Shown here: piece by piece, positions 33,301 to 43,692 of the stretch
Position numbering within the stretch: position 1 is the first letter of the stretch
Layout: every line of letters starts with the position of its first letter
From: Larix kaempferi
Taxonomy: Eukaryota > Streptophyta > Pinopsida > Pinales > Pinaceae
NCBI GenBank assembly: GCA_027924585.1
Contig: BSBM01000179.1
Location: forward strand, 11,012,501 to 11,076,500
DNA: 64,000 nucleotides
Direction: 5' to 3'
Translations under genes and position numbers: made by a program
The notes under the pieces: generated by a model
What the model was told of the DNA's origin: nothing
Database searches by the model: none
The model's input: only the letters and a program-made list of their open reading frames with translations

Positions 33301-34895
33301 GCCAAACCTTGTCAATACCACCCCTCCACTACCCACATGAAGAGAAGATGGCCCTCGCCGTCGTATTTTCAGTACAAAAGCTGCGAAATTACATTCTCCT
33401 CATCCACACCATGGTTGTAGCCAATTCCAATCCAATGGTTTACCTCTTGACACATCGCCTCCTTCAAGGCCGTGTAGCTAAATGGGTGATTATCCTGCAA
33501 GAATACGACCTAACTTTCAAAACCCCAAAGAGCACCAAGGCCCTAGCACTCACTCAACTCATCACAGATCTCCCATCCTCTTTGTCATCACCCGCTATCC
33601 AAACGGACCTCATTGACGACCACATTTTCATCATTTCCTCTAACGACCCATGGTACGGCGACATCTTAATCTACCTCCGCACACAAAAATTTCAACCCAA
33701 CATCAATCATGACAAACACCGTCGTATACGACACCATGCCCCCCAATATCTCCTATTAGGTGATATACTTTATCAACACGGCATCAATACCATCTTATGA
33801 TGCTGCCTTTCTCATGACGAAGCAAAACAAGTCCTTAATGACTGCCATTGCGGTGCCTGCGGAGGCCATTTCTCCGGCATGGCCACCGCCCAAACGATCA
33901 TCCACGCAGGTTACTTTTGGCCCTCATTATTTACTGATTGCATCACCACAGTCAAACATTGTCAAAACTGCCAACTTTTTGCCGCCAAGGCAAGAACCCC
34001 ACCCACCCCCCTTCATCCAGTCGTCACTATCGGACCATTCTGCAAATGGGCCATCGACTTCCTAGATTGTAATCCCACGTCAGCCAACAGTCATAAACAC
34101 ATCATTTTTGCCATAGATTATTTCACCAAATGGGCAGAAGCCATGCCAACTTAAAATTGCAAAGCCGACATCGCAGCACGTTTTTTCCTCAAACATGTTA
34201 TCGCTCGTTTTGCAGTGCCAAAGCAACTCGTCTCGGACCACGGCTCTCACTTTGAAGATGTTGTTTGGAGAGAATTATCAACCCTACTGAAATTTGAACA
34301 CCATTTCTCCTCAGCCTACTACCCCCAAGGGAATGGCCAAGTCAAAGCGATTAACAAAATTTTGAAGACCATCCTCCAGCACACTGTTGACAAACACAAA
34401 TCAAATTGGCATCACATGCTCTTTCTGGCACTATGGGCATACCGCACGTCAACCAAAACTGCCACCGGTTTTACCCCTTTCCATCTAGTTCACAGTGTCG
34501 AATCCGTCCTCCCCATTGAGTGCCAGATTCCATCCCTACTTATGGTCGTTGAACTCCTACCGAACACTTCCCCAATTGAGCAACGCTTACTACTTTTGGA
34601 GCAAGCTGATGAAGATCGGCGCACAACCCTCCAAACCATGGAAGCAGCCAAGAACCGATCCAAACTGAGTTACGACAAACATGTCCACCCAAGAACCTTT
34701 ACTGAAGGGGACCTTGTCCTCGCCTATGATCAAGCTCATGACAAAACCGGAAAAGGAAAGTTTGTGTCCATGTGGCAAGGCCCATACATTATACATACAT
34801 GCCTCAGACAGGGGGCATACATTCTGACCGATTCAGAAGGCAACCCCCTACACAACCCATGCAATGGGTTGTATCTCAAGGGATTTTACCCATAG
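33301..34895 (+). pseudogene. gypsy C RNase H and integrase, broken
   Basis: RNase H remains (33297-33800): PHEEKMALAVVFSVQKLRNY (Glu), VAKWVIILQEYDLTFKTPKS, WYGDILIYLRTQ. Integrase: CHCGACGGHFSGMATAQTI and HCQNCQLF of the zinc domain (frames change near 33795). Core: WAIDFLDCNP (first Asp), LVSDHGSHFEDVVWREL (second Asp) and YYPQGNGQVKAINKILKTI, where the usual catalytic Glu (V-E-A) is Lys. 34215-34895 is a clean 226-codon frame ending GLYLKGFYP. One stop at 34153 and the Glu change make it inactive. Confidence 0.9.
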
Positions 34896-34995
34896 AAAAT
34901 CTGATGGACACCACCGTCCATAATTGTACAGTCTTATTTTGTTTTTTACAAAAAATACAAAAACCTAAAATTTTGTTTTTCCTGCATGACCACAG

Positions 34996-35427
34996 ATGGA
35001 TCTTGTTCCACTTTGCTATGTTGGTTTCATTGATGGTGCAAGCCGTTGGTCCCCCAATATTGCCTCCGCAGCTTGGGTAATATGTTCCCTTTCACATGAG
35101 TTGATCCACATCGACGGAGTGTGCATAGGTGTCGCCACCAACAACCAAGTTGAATATGATGCCATGATCGGTCTCCTAGCCACTGCTCTCCAAATGAGCA
35201 TAAGTCACCTTAATGTTTTCTTGGACTCACAGCTCCTTGTTTCCCATCTCAACAATGATTACCAGGTATGCGATCCCTGTCTTTTCAGAAAATTCCTGCG
35301 CACTAAACAAATGGTTCGACAGTTTGAATCCATTTCATTCACACATGTCCCAAGGAATCTCAACAGTATAGCAAACCATATGGCCAACAACATTCTTGAT
35401 TGGCACACTAATCCAACCATGTACTAA
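34996..35427 (+). pseudogene. Second (archaeal-type) RNase H of gypsy C, after integrase
   Basis: An open frame of about 143 codons carries YVGFIDGASRWS (Asp), GVATNNQVEYDAMIGLL (Glu), NVFLDSQLLVSHL (Asp) and the C-terminal NSIANHMANNIL, where the usual fourth Asp (N..AD) is Asn. It is homologous to the domain in gypsy Y, but follows integrase rather than protease. There is no stop inside. It is separated from the integrase stop at 34895 by about 100 nt, so either it was a separate ORF or the linker decayed. Confidence 0.85.
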
Positions 35428-35435
35428 AATACAAA

Positions 35436-35645
35436 AGGTTCATCCATGTGCATAACATGTGCCTCCACGGGCATATACAAAATTAAAAAAGTGCATCCAC
35501 GTGCATAATATTTGCCTCCACAGGCATATACAAAAATTAAAATGTTGCATCCATGTGCATAAAATGTGCCTCCATGGGCATACAAAAAATCAGACATGCC
35601 TCCACGGGCAAACAAATAGACAATAAATGCATCCATGTGCATACA
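35436..35645. repeat. Hairpin-bearing short repeats after gypsy C pol
   Basis: Alternating modules GCATCCATGTGCATA and TGCCTCCACGGGCATA occur about five times, each self-complementary (GCAT..ATGC, TGCC..GGCA), so RNA would form serial small hairpins. A run of about 26 bp of AT dinucleotides follows at 35666-35691. Confidence 0.8.
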
Positions 35646-35809
35646 TGACTATATACCAAAACATTTATATATATATATATATATATATATAATCATATAG
35701 TCAACATGTCATAGGTGCCCTCAGCACCCAATATACAAAAATACATAAGTCGTACAAAAAGGTACTTCCCCATATGCTCATCAGCATTTGGGGGCAGATA
35801 CAAGATCAT

Positions 35810-37240
35810 CTAATCATCATACTCTCCGGGCTCCTCTGGCGCCACCTCCGGTGGCCCCGTCGGATCATGTCGAGCCCGAACCCTCCTCTCTGTCGGCCCC
35901 GCTAGATCATCCCGCACCCGAATCCTCCCCTCCACCGGCCCTGCCAGATCATGCCGAGCCCCGTCCATCCTCTCAGCCATCACCAATGTTGTTCTGAGCA
36001 GGATAGAGCGCCACTCACGAGGTGCATCGAAACAACACTCGATGATGTCCCGATCTAAGTCCCTCCACCCATCCTCTAGCGCTCCTGCCAGGATCATGTC
36101 TAGTGTCTCTCGTACGACCTCAATGGCATCATCTCAAGGCCCAACTCCTTGACTGCGAGGCCCAACTCCTCGAGCAGGAGGAGGCGGTACTGCTACAGGA
36201 AGAGGAACGACCACCATCGCCCGTCCCCTACGGCCCACATGATAGGTCGGTGGTACAGGACCAACATCTGCACAATCACGCAAGTGAACCATCATATAAA
36301 TATCTCTAACTATACTCATAACAAAAACATCTAAAAAACACATGATATAGTAGAGAACCAAATACAAAAACATACCATCTAAACCCCAGGCCTGCCTCTA
36401 GGCTCGAGGCATCTCCGGATCTCCTCGATAATCTATACCAGCATATGGACAGTCATCAATCAGCAGGGCGATCTGCTCCCGCTACTCATACATATCCTGT
36501 GAAAAGAACCCACAGATACCACCACCACCGCGGGGCATCATCTGCCCCCACCGCACCATGCGCGGCTCACTCACCAACTCGTCTCGAACCGGCACCCATG
36601 GACACAACGTCGGTACCCACTCAAAGAAGAAACAACACAGGAAGGAGGCATAGCAGAACTCTCCCCCCTTCTGACTGATCTTGTCCAGATCTCTCCGGAC
36701 ACCAGCCAAAAACATCTGACCCCACACATAGTAGGTCCCTCTCAGCACATAATCCACCATTTTTGTTTGTCCCCTAGAAAAATGATGTGGCTCCGCGGCA
36801 CCCAACACCTGTAGAACATAAGCCCCAACAACCTGCATATCCCACTCTCGCAGAGATCTCAGGCTCAATGCGCTATTCTGCATGATATCCCCCGGAACAA
36901 AGAATGTCTCCAATAGCTCCTCAATATCCAAACCTACCAGGATCCTCGGCAGAAGATCCCCTACCTCCCCTAAGCGAGGAAACCCGGTATGAAAGTAAAC
37001 ATCAGTAAGGGTGATCTCTAACCTCTCACCCCCAACCATGAAAGCACCCTCTGCAGGGACCCAGAGACCCACCAATTTGTTCAACAGCGGTCCTACTGAA
37101 TGCATAGGTAGAATCTGAGCAAACTTCAGGAACTCGCTCACAGCCAAAGTCTGTCGGACACCCTGATCAGTCCGAATCCGAATCGTCAGGTCCTCCTCCA
37201 TCTCCCACTCCCACCATGATACCAACGGTCTCCTCAACAT
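35810..37240 (-). pseudogene. Antisense gene in gypsy C, plant mobile domain-like
   Basis: Start Met at 37240, directly after a splice-acceptor-like TTTGGCAG/G. 37240-36482 reads VSEFLKFAQILPMHSVGPLL, LVGLWVPAEGAFMVGGERLE, ITLTDVYFHTGFPRLGEVGD and TKMVDYVLRGTYYVWGQMF. The order W..F..G/GE..ITLTDV....G.P resembles plant mobile domain (PMD) proteins. A stop (TAG at about 36485) and another near 36407 interrupt REQIALLIDDCPYAGIDYRG. A possible 108-nt intron (36268-36375) precedes the tail (Pro-rich, then acidic/Arg, ending EEPGEYDD at 35810). Antisense ORFs downstream of pol are known in Tat-lineage elements. The PMD resemblance is by eye. Confidence 0.65.
36268..36375 (-). other. Possible intron in the antisense gene
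   Basis: Donor ATG/GTATG and acceptor TTGTGCAG/ATG are good, and the interval is AT-rich. However, its 108 nt are a multiple of three and contain no stop, so the frame would also survive retention. Confidence 0.45.
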
Positions 37241-37241
37241 C

Positions 37242-37613
37242 CTGCCAAAAAACAAAGAAAATTTTTTAGAAACATAAATTTTTTTCAAAAAATTTCATCG
37301 TGGCTTTTCTATCAAAAGCCATGATGATCATCGCGGCTTTCATCCGTGAACTCATGATTAACATCGCGGGTATTGACCCCACAGTTGCGATGAGCATCAC
37401 GACTGTCAGCCCCAAAGTCGCGATGAGCATCACGACTATCATCCCAATGAACATCGAGACTGTCAGCCCCAAACCCGCGATGTTCATCGTGGAAAAGGAC
37501 GTGAAACCCGCGATATTACACGCTGGAAGGCCAACATGGAATTTCGTGGCCTTCGGGGGCCCGCCGCTAACCAAAAAAGACATAATTCAAAAGCCTAAGG
37601 CGGATAGGGTTAC
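37242..37613 (-). other. Probable 5'UTR intron of the antisense gene
   Basis: Donor GTTTTAG/GTAACC at 37613 and acceptor TTTTTGGCAG/G at 37242. It contains GC-rich repeats (37310-37525) with units like GCGATGAGCATCACGACT. The short exon 1 would be about 37614-37705. Confidence 0.5.
37310..37525. repeat. GC-rich short repeats (intron of antisense gene)
   Basis: Repeated ATGAGCATCACGACT and CAGCCCCAAAGTCGCGATG-like units of about 35-40 bp, similar in style to the gypsy C leader array at 20570-20815. Confidence 0.7.
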
Positions 37614-37727
37614 CTAAAACTCGCGGAATCGAAAACCAACGGTTGAATCTCCCAGAAATCAAGAAAGAGCTCTGATTGCTCTGCCAAACTCGCACGTAAC
37701 AATGACGCGTCATATTGGCCCCACACC

Positions 37728-37736
37728 CTATTTATA
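37728..37736 (-). promoter_or_regulatory. TATA box of the antisense gene
   Basis: Minus strand CTATAAATAGGGTG, about 110 nt upstream of the predicted donor site. This supports transcription opposite to gypsy C from an internal promoter. Confidence 0.6.
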
Positions 37737-37859
37737 GAGATTTGACCATTTTTCAAACAACCATTGCGGTATCATACGACGGTCGTTCCTCAAACCATTG
37801 GTACCGTTGGAATCAGCACAGCGAGAACTTCATGATAGTCCTTTCCTTTTCCTGTTTTC

Positions 37860-38470
37860 ACTAGGTCCATTTTTTGAGCATTTTTCATGCCCTCGTTGCC
37901 TCGGTTTGCGTGCCACATTGGTTGTCCTCCATTTTTTGATGAGTCTTATATCACCGGATTCAGTTTTTCGTGCTCATGATGACACTTCAGATCATTTCTC
38001 GCTCTCAAGCCCATATTTTTTGGGCATCTTTCACATGCCCCCTCGTTGCCTCGGTTTGCATGCCACATCGACCGTCATCCGTTTCTGATGAATATTATAC
38101 CACCGGATTCAGTTTTCCGCGCTCATGATTACGTTTGAGATCATTTCTCGCTCTCACCTCCAGATTTTTCAGGCATTTTTTCCATGCCCCCTCATTGCCT
38201 CGGTTTGCGTGCCACATTGGTCGTTGTCCATTTCTGACGAATCTTATACCGCCGGATTCAGTTTTCCACACTCCTGATGATGCTTGAGATCATTTCTCGC
38301 TCTCACCCCCATAATTGTTGGGTTTTTTTTAAATGCCACTCATCACCTCGACTTACGTGCCACATTGGCCGTTACCCATTTTTTACAATATTTATGTCAC
38401 CGGATTCAGATTTTCGCACTCATGATGACTCTCGAGACCATTTCTCGCTCTCATCAATACCTTTTTGTTC
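37860..38470. repeat. 149-bp tandem repeat, about four units, 3' region of gypsy C
   Basis: Unit anchors (CATGCCCCCTCGTTGCCTCG-like) lie at 37886, 38034, 38183 and about 38332, spacing 148-149 bp. Each unit includes CACCGGATTCAGTTTT and GATCATTTCTCGCTCTCA. Tandem repeats in the 3' untranslated region are a known property of Tat-lineage gypsy elements. Confidence 0.92.
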
Positions 38471-39164
38471 GGTATAGTTTTACCCCTTTTTCAAGCCAAG
38501 CAATTCCTTTTATGAAAAAGGCACTTAGGGAGTTTCTGTTAAGCCCTTTTCTGACTCCTAAAACAATGAAAAGATCGTCGAGCAACCTTGTTTCCTTTCA
38601 TGCTCGCTAAACGTATATGAAAGGGTGTCTACCTGGTATAAGTTTACCCATTTTCTGGACCTTGTAGACTAATTACGAAAAAGGAATACTCTAGTCACAT
38701 CGGCTAGAAGAGTTCTCCATTTGCATTATTTTTTCCTTTTTCGGGCCTTGGAGACTAACTTACGAAAAAGACAACCAATGGAGTCCACTTACTGCTTTCA
38801 GACTCTCTAAACATGAAAGCAACCACGAGCAAACACCATCCTGGGCTCGTATAAATCCACAGGATGTTACTCCATGACCACTACAGAGTCTTCTTATCAT
38901 TTTCAGACTCCTTAAAAATGAAAGCACCCATGAGCACGAACAATCCTGGTTTCACAAAATCCACAGGACGGTACCATTTCAAAGCACACTTTTATCCCTT
39001 CTTGGAGCTCATTAAAACTACAAAGAAGGACCCAATGGTGATTCTTGGCGCCACAACAGATCATGTCTACTCATATGGAAACTTCCCCATTTTGGTCGCC
39101 TTTGTTCAAAGTATTCTGCAGTATGTCACCCTGAGAGGCCCTCTACAGCATCCGTTGGATTGTC
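38471..39164. other. Unrecognised segment between tandem repeat and element F
   Basis: No gene seen. Two related stretches containing CATGAAAGCA..ATCCACAGGA (about 38812-38865 and 38915-38975) suggest an imperfect 100-bp duplication. The small plus-strand ORF at 38864-39223 spans the boundary of the inverted repeat and is not supported. Confidence 0.5.
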
Positions 39165-39690
39165 CGTTGGATATCTTAGCCAAGTGGCTAAGATATCCCC
39201 CTACCGAGAGGGACACTGGGTAGTCAATCCTAGAAGAATGGAAACTAAGATACCCCTTTCATGACACGTCCAGAAAGGTGAATATGTCGTTTGGTCCTTT
39301 AACCGCAATACCCCTATACAGGGATATCCCGAGAACTGCGAAAGGTAGCCCTTCGGTTACTGAATGGAGTGTGGTATTCCACTCAGGCCTCCGAAACCAG
39401 TCTCCCGACTTCAACCCTCCTAAGGGAGAGGCCCTCTGATAAACTGGTCGTGACCGTGCCAAAAAGTACTAGGGGATTTTGGTTCCCTATTTGGACAACA
39501 ACTATGTCTCAAGTGTAAGTAACCGAGGGGTGTTATTGGAAGCCTATCCCCCCGATCCTACCTAACTACAAAGATTCTTTTGTGTTCCCCAAGTGGGGTT
39601 AGAATATTGTTTGAGTTAGGTACTTTTTAAGGCTCACTTGAATTATGTGACAGAGTGTGTGCTCGTGAGGTGATGAACCCAAAATAGAAG
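39165..39690. repeat. Right arm of the long inverted repeat
   Basis: Partner of 21240-21740. Shared blocks keep the same order on the opposite strand. Confidence 0.88.
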
Positions 39691-39909
39691 TGCCACAAGG
39701 GGGGCAACTTCTAACTATCAATAATTGAAACTTTAACTTGCAAAATTTTCTGAATTAAAAATGCTAAAATTTTAAAAAGATTCTGTAAAGGGAACATAAA
39801 TTATGTTGCAGAAAAGGCTGTAGGGAAGTGGGGCTACAGGTAGGACAGAGGGCTGTGCAGATGCAGAAAATATTGCAGCAAAAGGGGCTGGGCTCAAATT
39901 AGGGAAAAA

Positions 39910-40370
39910 ATGCAGAAATCAGATCGCGGGTCTGTGGCAAATCAGAACAGGCGTACCGCGGGTTTAATGGAAACAGACGCGGACAGGTCGCGGCTACTGG
40001 GCCGACAAAGGCAGTCGGGACGCAGAAAACAGGGAAAAAGACGCAGTCGGGTCGCGGGAAAAAGGCTAACAGACGCAGTCAGGACGCAGTAAAGGGGCTG
40101 AAAGCCGCAGTCGGGATGCGCGAAAATGGCCGACAAGCGCAGTCAGATCGAAGCAAATAGGTTGATTAGCCGCAGTCGGATCGCAGGTAACAGACTTGAA
40201 TCCGTCGGTAGGGCGTCGAAAACAGTCTGAGAGCCGCGGTCGGATCGCAGGTAACAGACTTGAATCCGTCGGCAGGGCGTCGGAAACAGTCTGAGAGCCG
40301 CGGTCGAGTCGCAGGTAAAGGCCTGAAAGACGCGGTCGGGATGCGACTGTAGAGGGAAAAGACGCGATGT
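39910..40370 (-). repeat. GC-rich leader repeats of element F
   Basis: Short CGCAGTCGGGTCGCGGG-type units of about 33-40 bp. A longer duplicated unit of about 87 bp (40160-40310) carries GGTAACAGACTTGAATCCGT twice. Confidence 0.8.
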
Positions 40371-40460
40371 ACGACGGCCGAAAGGGACAGCCGAAAGGAA
40401 AAAATGGGAAATTATTGCAGAAAACTATAAATTTCTTTAAACGAAAACCAAAAATTCAAA

Positions 40461-40476
40461 ACCTAGTGGAGTCGCC
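40461..40476 (-). other. Primer binding site of element F
   Basis: Minus strand TGGCGACTCCACTAGG, the same class as gypsy C, 5 nt after the LTR. Confidence 0.78.
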
Positions 40477-40481
40477 AAAAC

Positions 40482-41228
40482 TGTAGCTAGGGTTTTACCC
40501 CTAGCTTGTGCAAATGAGCACCTAATAAGGAGAATGGACTCCTTAGTAGCAGTTCAATAAATGGAAATTATTATGCTAAAACATAAATGTAAAACTACTC
40601 TAAAACATGTGCATGAAACATAAACAACAAGCTGTAAATAATGGTTTTTGTATTAATATTACCTCCAATGTGAAGGTTGGTGAAGCTCTTGCAATGTCCA
40701 AAAGGGTTGCTCCAAGCTCCAAGGTGCTCCTTCTCTTTCTCCAATGGTGGAAATGGGCCAATAGGGGCTCTCAAGGTGAAAGTGGCTCAATGGTGAGCTA
40801 GGGTTTCAATAGAGATTTTGGCAGAGTAAGGGTGCTTATGATTGTGGATGTGAAATAAGGGATCTCCATCACCTATTTATAGTTTTTTGGTAATGGAGTG
40901 CTAACCCATGGTTTTGGGAACCATATGGTTTAGGGCAGCTGTATAGGGTTTTTTCCTCTTTTTCCTCATTATTTTATATTTTTTATTCCCTTTTTAGGGG
41001 GTTTTTGCTATTTTTAGAGGAATTTTGGATATTTTTGGAGGAAAAAGGAGTTTTTTAGCCTTTTTGAGGCTATTTTGATGGTTTTGTGGCCTTTTGGAGG
41101 CATTTTAGGCCTTTTGGAGGCTTGTTAGTGGGATTTTTAGGGTTTTTAAGGGAAATATGGTAGGAAAATGGACAAATGAGCCATATAATGTGGTAGATGA
41201 GGTAGTGAACACTTTTTGGGTGTTAACA
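40482..41228 (-). repeat. LTR of element F, 747 bp
   Basis: Minus strand TGTTAACACCCAAAAAGTG..GCTACA. The start and end match the gypsy C LTR type, and the middle is diverged. It has its own TATA box (CTATAAATAG, 40873-40882). Confidence 0.85.
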
Positions 41229-42272
41229 GCAATACATACCATTCAGTCCTTAAAGCTATGATCCCCGCACCTACAAGTTAGTTTCCTACACTGCCAGGTC
41301 AACCATGTCATCATGCTCTAAACAAAGGAAGTTTGAATCCACCCACTCTACGACCCCAGTTATTTCCCATCCCCACAGTATGTCAGTCCTACCATCAGTA
41401 CTACCACACTTCAGTTCTACACCTAGCACTCCTATTAAGGAAACATCATTGCCTTGTTAGTTGCTGGTCTCCCTCTGTCGAGACCAACCAAATTTATTCC
41501 AGAGGATAGACTTAGAGTCCCTATGTCTTGGACTCATCACCATTTATGATGAGTGGCTACGAATCATTTCGAGAAGAGTCCTCAGTGCCTCTCCAAATGG
41601 TTGTTTCTTACATGCTCGACTTCAACACCTTGATCGCATCGTTGAGACTCGCACAGGGTATTGGTCCTCTCAGTTTTTTGTTGAAGACCCCGGATATCGC
41701 CTGACTCTTCCACATTTCAGAGTCTACTTATGGACACAACCAATTACATTTTCCTCTAGATATCCGGGTTGTGCATGTCGACAGCATTCAAATGTACCCC
41801 ATTTTTATATACTCCCTCAAGTATACAGTTACAATTACTTCTCAGAGATGACTCACAGTCATTGAGTCCCTACAGATGTAGGACACCTTCAGTTCATCAA
41901 CCCTTCTAAGACCTTGTTCAGAACGGTTGTCGCTTTATTCCAGTATCAGTTATTGAGATCAGTCATGCTATGATCATGAGTACATCCCAAAATAGTGTCC
42001 CCTTTGGACCATTATGATGTACCGATAGATTTTTTATGTCCCCCTTCTTGGGACTAATTGTTATGTATATATCTTGATACGAGCATGGGTATGCTCACCT
42101 CGTCCATTATCAGAGATTATTCCTCATTCATATTGAGGCCATGTAATATTTTTTGTTTTTGAAACTTCCAAGGGTCGTTGATCCAGTCTCTTCTCTTCCC
42201 CAAACCCTAGGGAAAAGACAAGAGAACTATGATGTCTATCGGCCATACGATGAGCTCATGCCCTCACACATT
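41229..42272 (+). other. 3' untranslated region of gypsy C
   Basis: No coding domain recognised. The plus ORF 41461-41865 has no family features I know. Its open frame may be chance. Confidence 0.55.
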
Positions 42273-42283
42273 AGGGGGCAATT
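42273..42283 (+). other. Polypurine tract of gypsy C
   Basis: AGGGGGCAATT directly precedes the 3' LTR start TGTTAACACC. Confidence 0.8.
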
Positions 42284-42973
42284 TGTTAACACCCAAAAAG
42301 TGCTCACTAGCTCATTTCCTTATTCACATGACCCATTTGTCCACTTTACCACCATTTGAGCCTTTAAAGCCATCAAAAGGTCACCAAAAGACCATAATAC
42401 ACCCCTTTTTCCCCTCAAAATGTAAATTTTTCCTCAAAAAACACCAAAAACCCTAAAAAAGGGTCCAGAATTCCCAAAAATATTAAAAGGGAATAAAAAT
42501 ATTCAAAATATTCAAAAAATGAAAAAAGAGGGAAAAATGTACCTAAACCATGTTGGTCAATACCATTGGTTTCCTCAAAACCATAATGGTATTCCCCACC
42601 TCCAAAAACTATAAAAAAGTGATAAGGGCTCCTCACTTTCCATCCATCCATCATCCTATCCTCATGCTGTCAAAATCTCTCATGAGTTCTTGACCATTGT
42701 GGCAATCTTGGAGAAGAGACCATTGGAGCCTGGAGCATCTCACCCTTGAAGCTGCTCAACACCACAAATTCTCACCATTTGAGGTATGATAATACAAAAC
42801 ATTCTTTTATTTCTTGTTCTTTCTGTGAATCATTTTTAGATTTATTTGTTATATGCACATGTTAGCTTAGATTTAGATTTAATTCATAATCGTTTTTGCT
42901 TTCTATATTGAAACTGCTATCACATTGTTAATAGGTGCCCATTGCACAAGCTTGGTTGCAAAACCAAGCAATA
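42284..42973 (+). repeat. 3' LTR of gypsy C
   Basis: 690 bp, pairs with 19583-20267. The final CA is TA here. TSD GCTGT follows. Confidence 0.92.
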
Positions 42974-42978
42974 GCTGT

Positions 42979-43692
42979 GGAAGCTAGGGCTTATTAATCT
43001 TTGGGTTTTTCTCCTTAGATCATCAAAGGCGGGAGGCTAGGATGACTCTCCTTGCAAGGGCGCATCTTTCTATCGAGACAGAATTCAATTCTGATCATTT
43101 TCAGTTTTCGGCCTGTCACTGCTGCGGAAAATTAGGCTTTCAGAAAAAACAGGAATTTTTCGAACCTGAGACCATGGCTGGATGCTCCTCAAAAAAATAG
43201 AAGTTTAGAGACCAATATCGAACTTTTTGGTTGGGCAGAACCTCGGGCTCTATCAAACCCTAGTTCAGGATTTTGATCAGAAAGGCAGGAAATTAAGGTT
43301 TCTGAAAAATTGGAATATTTGGAATCTCAGACCATGGCTGGATTCTCCTCAGAAAAATTGAATTTTAGAGAGCAAGATCGAACTTTTTGGCTGGGAAGAG
43401 CCCCGGGCATCATCAAACCCTAGTTTGGGATTTTGACAAGAAAACCAGAAACTTCATATCCGAAAGTTTCAAAGTCAATTTTGAGGGGTCAAATTTTGCA
43501 AATTTCAAAATTGAAGTATACCAGCTTGATCATCTTAGTAAGGTGCATCTTTCCATCCAATCAAAAGTTTGAAATTCAAATTTTGAATTTTTAGGCTTTC
43601 TCTGACAAACCCTAATCTAGCTCCAGATCCAGTTTCAATAATTCAAGTGGTAAGACCTAAATCTTTTATTTCCATTTGAGTTTCTCATTAAG
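42979..43692 (+). other. Leader of copia B with 168-bp direct repeat
   Basis: Non-coding. Two copies of a segment of about 168 bp, anchored on CAGACCATGGCTGGAT-like sequence at 43166 and 43334, share CGAACTTTTTGG and CAAACCCTAGTT. Confidence 0.75.

Larger units (their letters stand above)
39165..41228 (-). mobile_element. Element F: inverted partial relative of gypsy C
   Basis: Minus-strand order is LTR (41228 to 40482), primer site, GC-rich leader repeats, and the conserved leader segment matching 21240-21740 in reverse. Beyond about 39165 the match stops, and no second LTR was found. This is either a truncated insertion in gypsy C or a rearranged fragment. Confidence 0.75.
19583..42973 (+). 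mobile_element. Ty3/gypsy element C, Tat-like, split by gypsy D and element F
   Basis: LTRs at 19583-20267 and 42284-42973 are flanked by a perfect 5-bp TSD, GCTGT (19578-19582 and 42974-42978). Internal order on plus: primer site, repetitive leader, gag, protease, zinc knuckles, RT, RNase H, integrase, second RNase H, antisense gene, tandem repeats, 3' UTR, polypurine tract. Gypsy D lies at 25255-31083. An inverted relative (F) lies at about 39165-41228. Confidence 0.9.

Noticed and set aside
38864-39223. 119-codon plus ORF
   Set aside because: Crosses the edge of the inverted repeat, whose other copy at 21.2-21.7 kb is not coding in that frame.
41461-41865. 134-codon plus ORF in the gypsy C 3' UTR
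   Set aside because: No recognisable domain and no start context; kept as non-coding.
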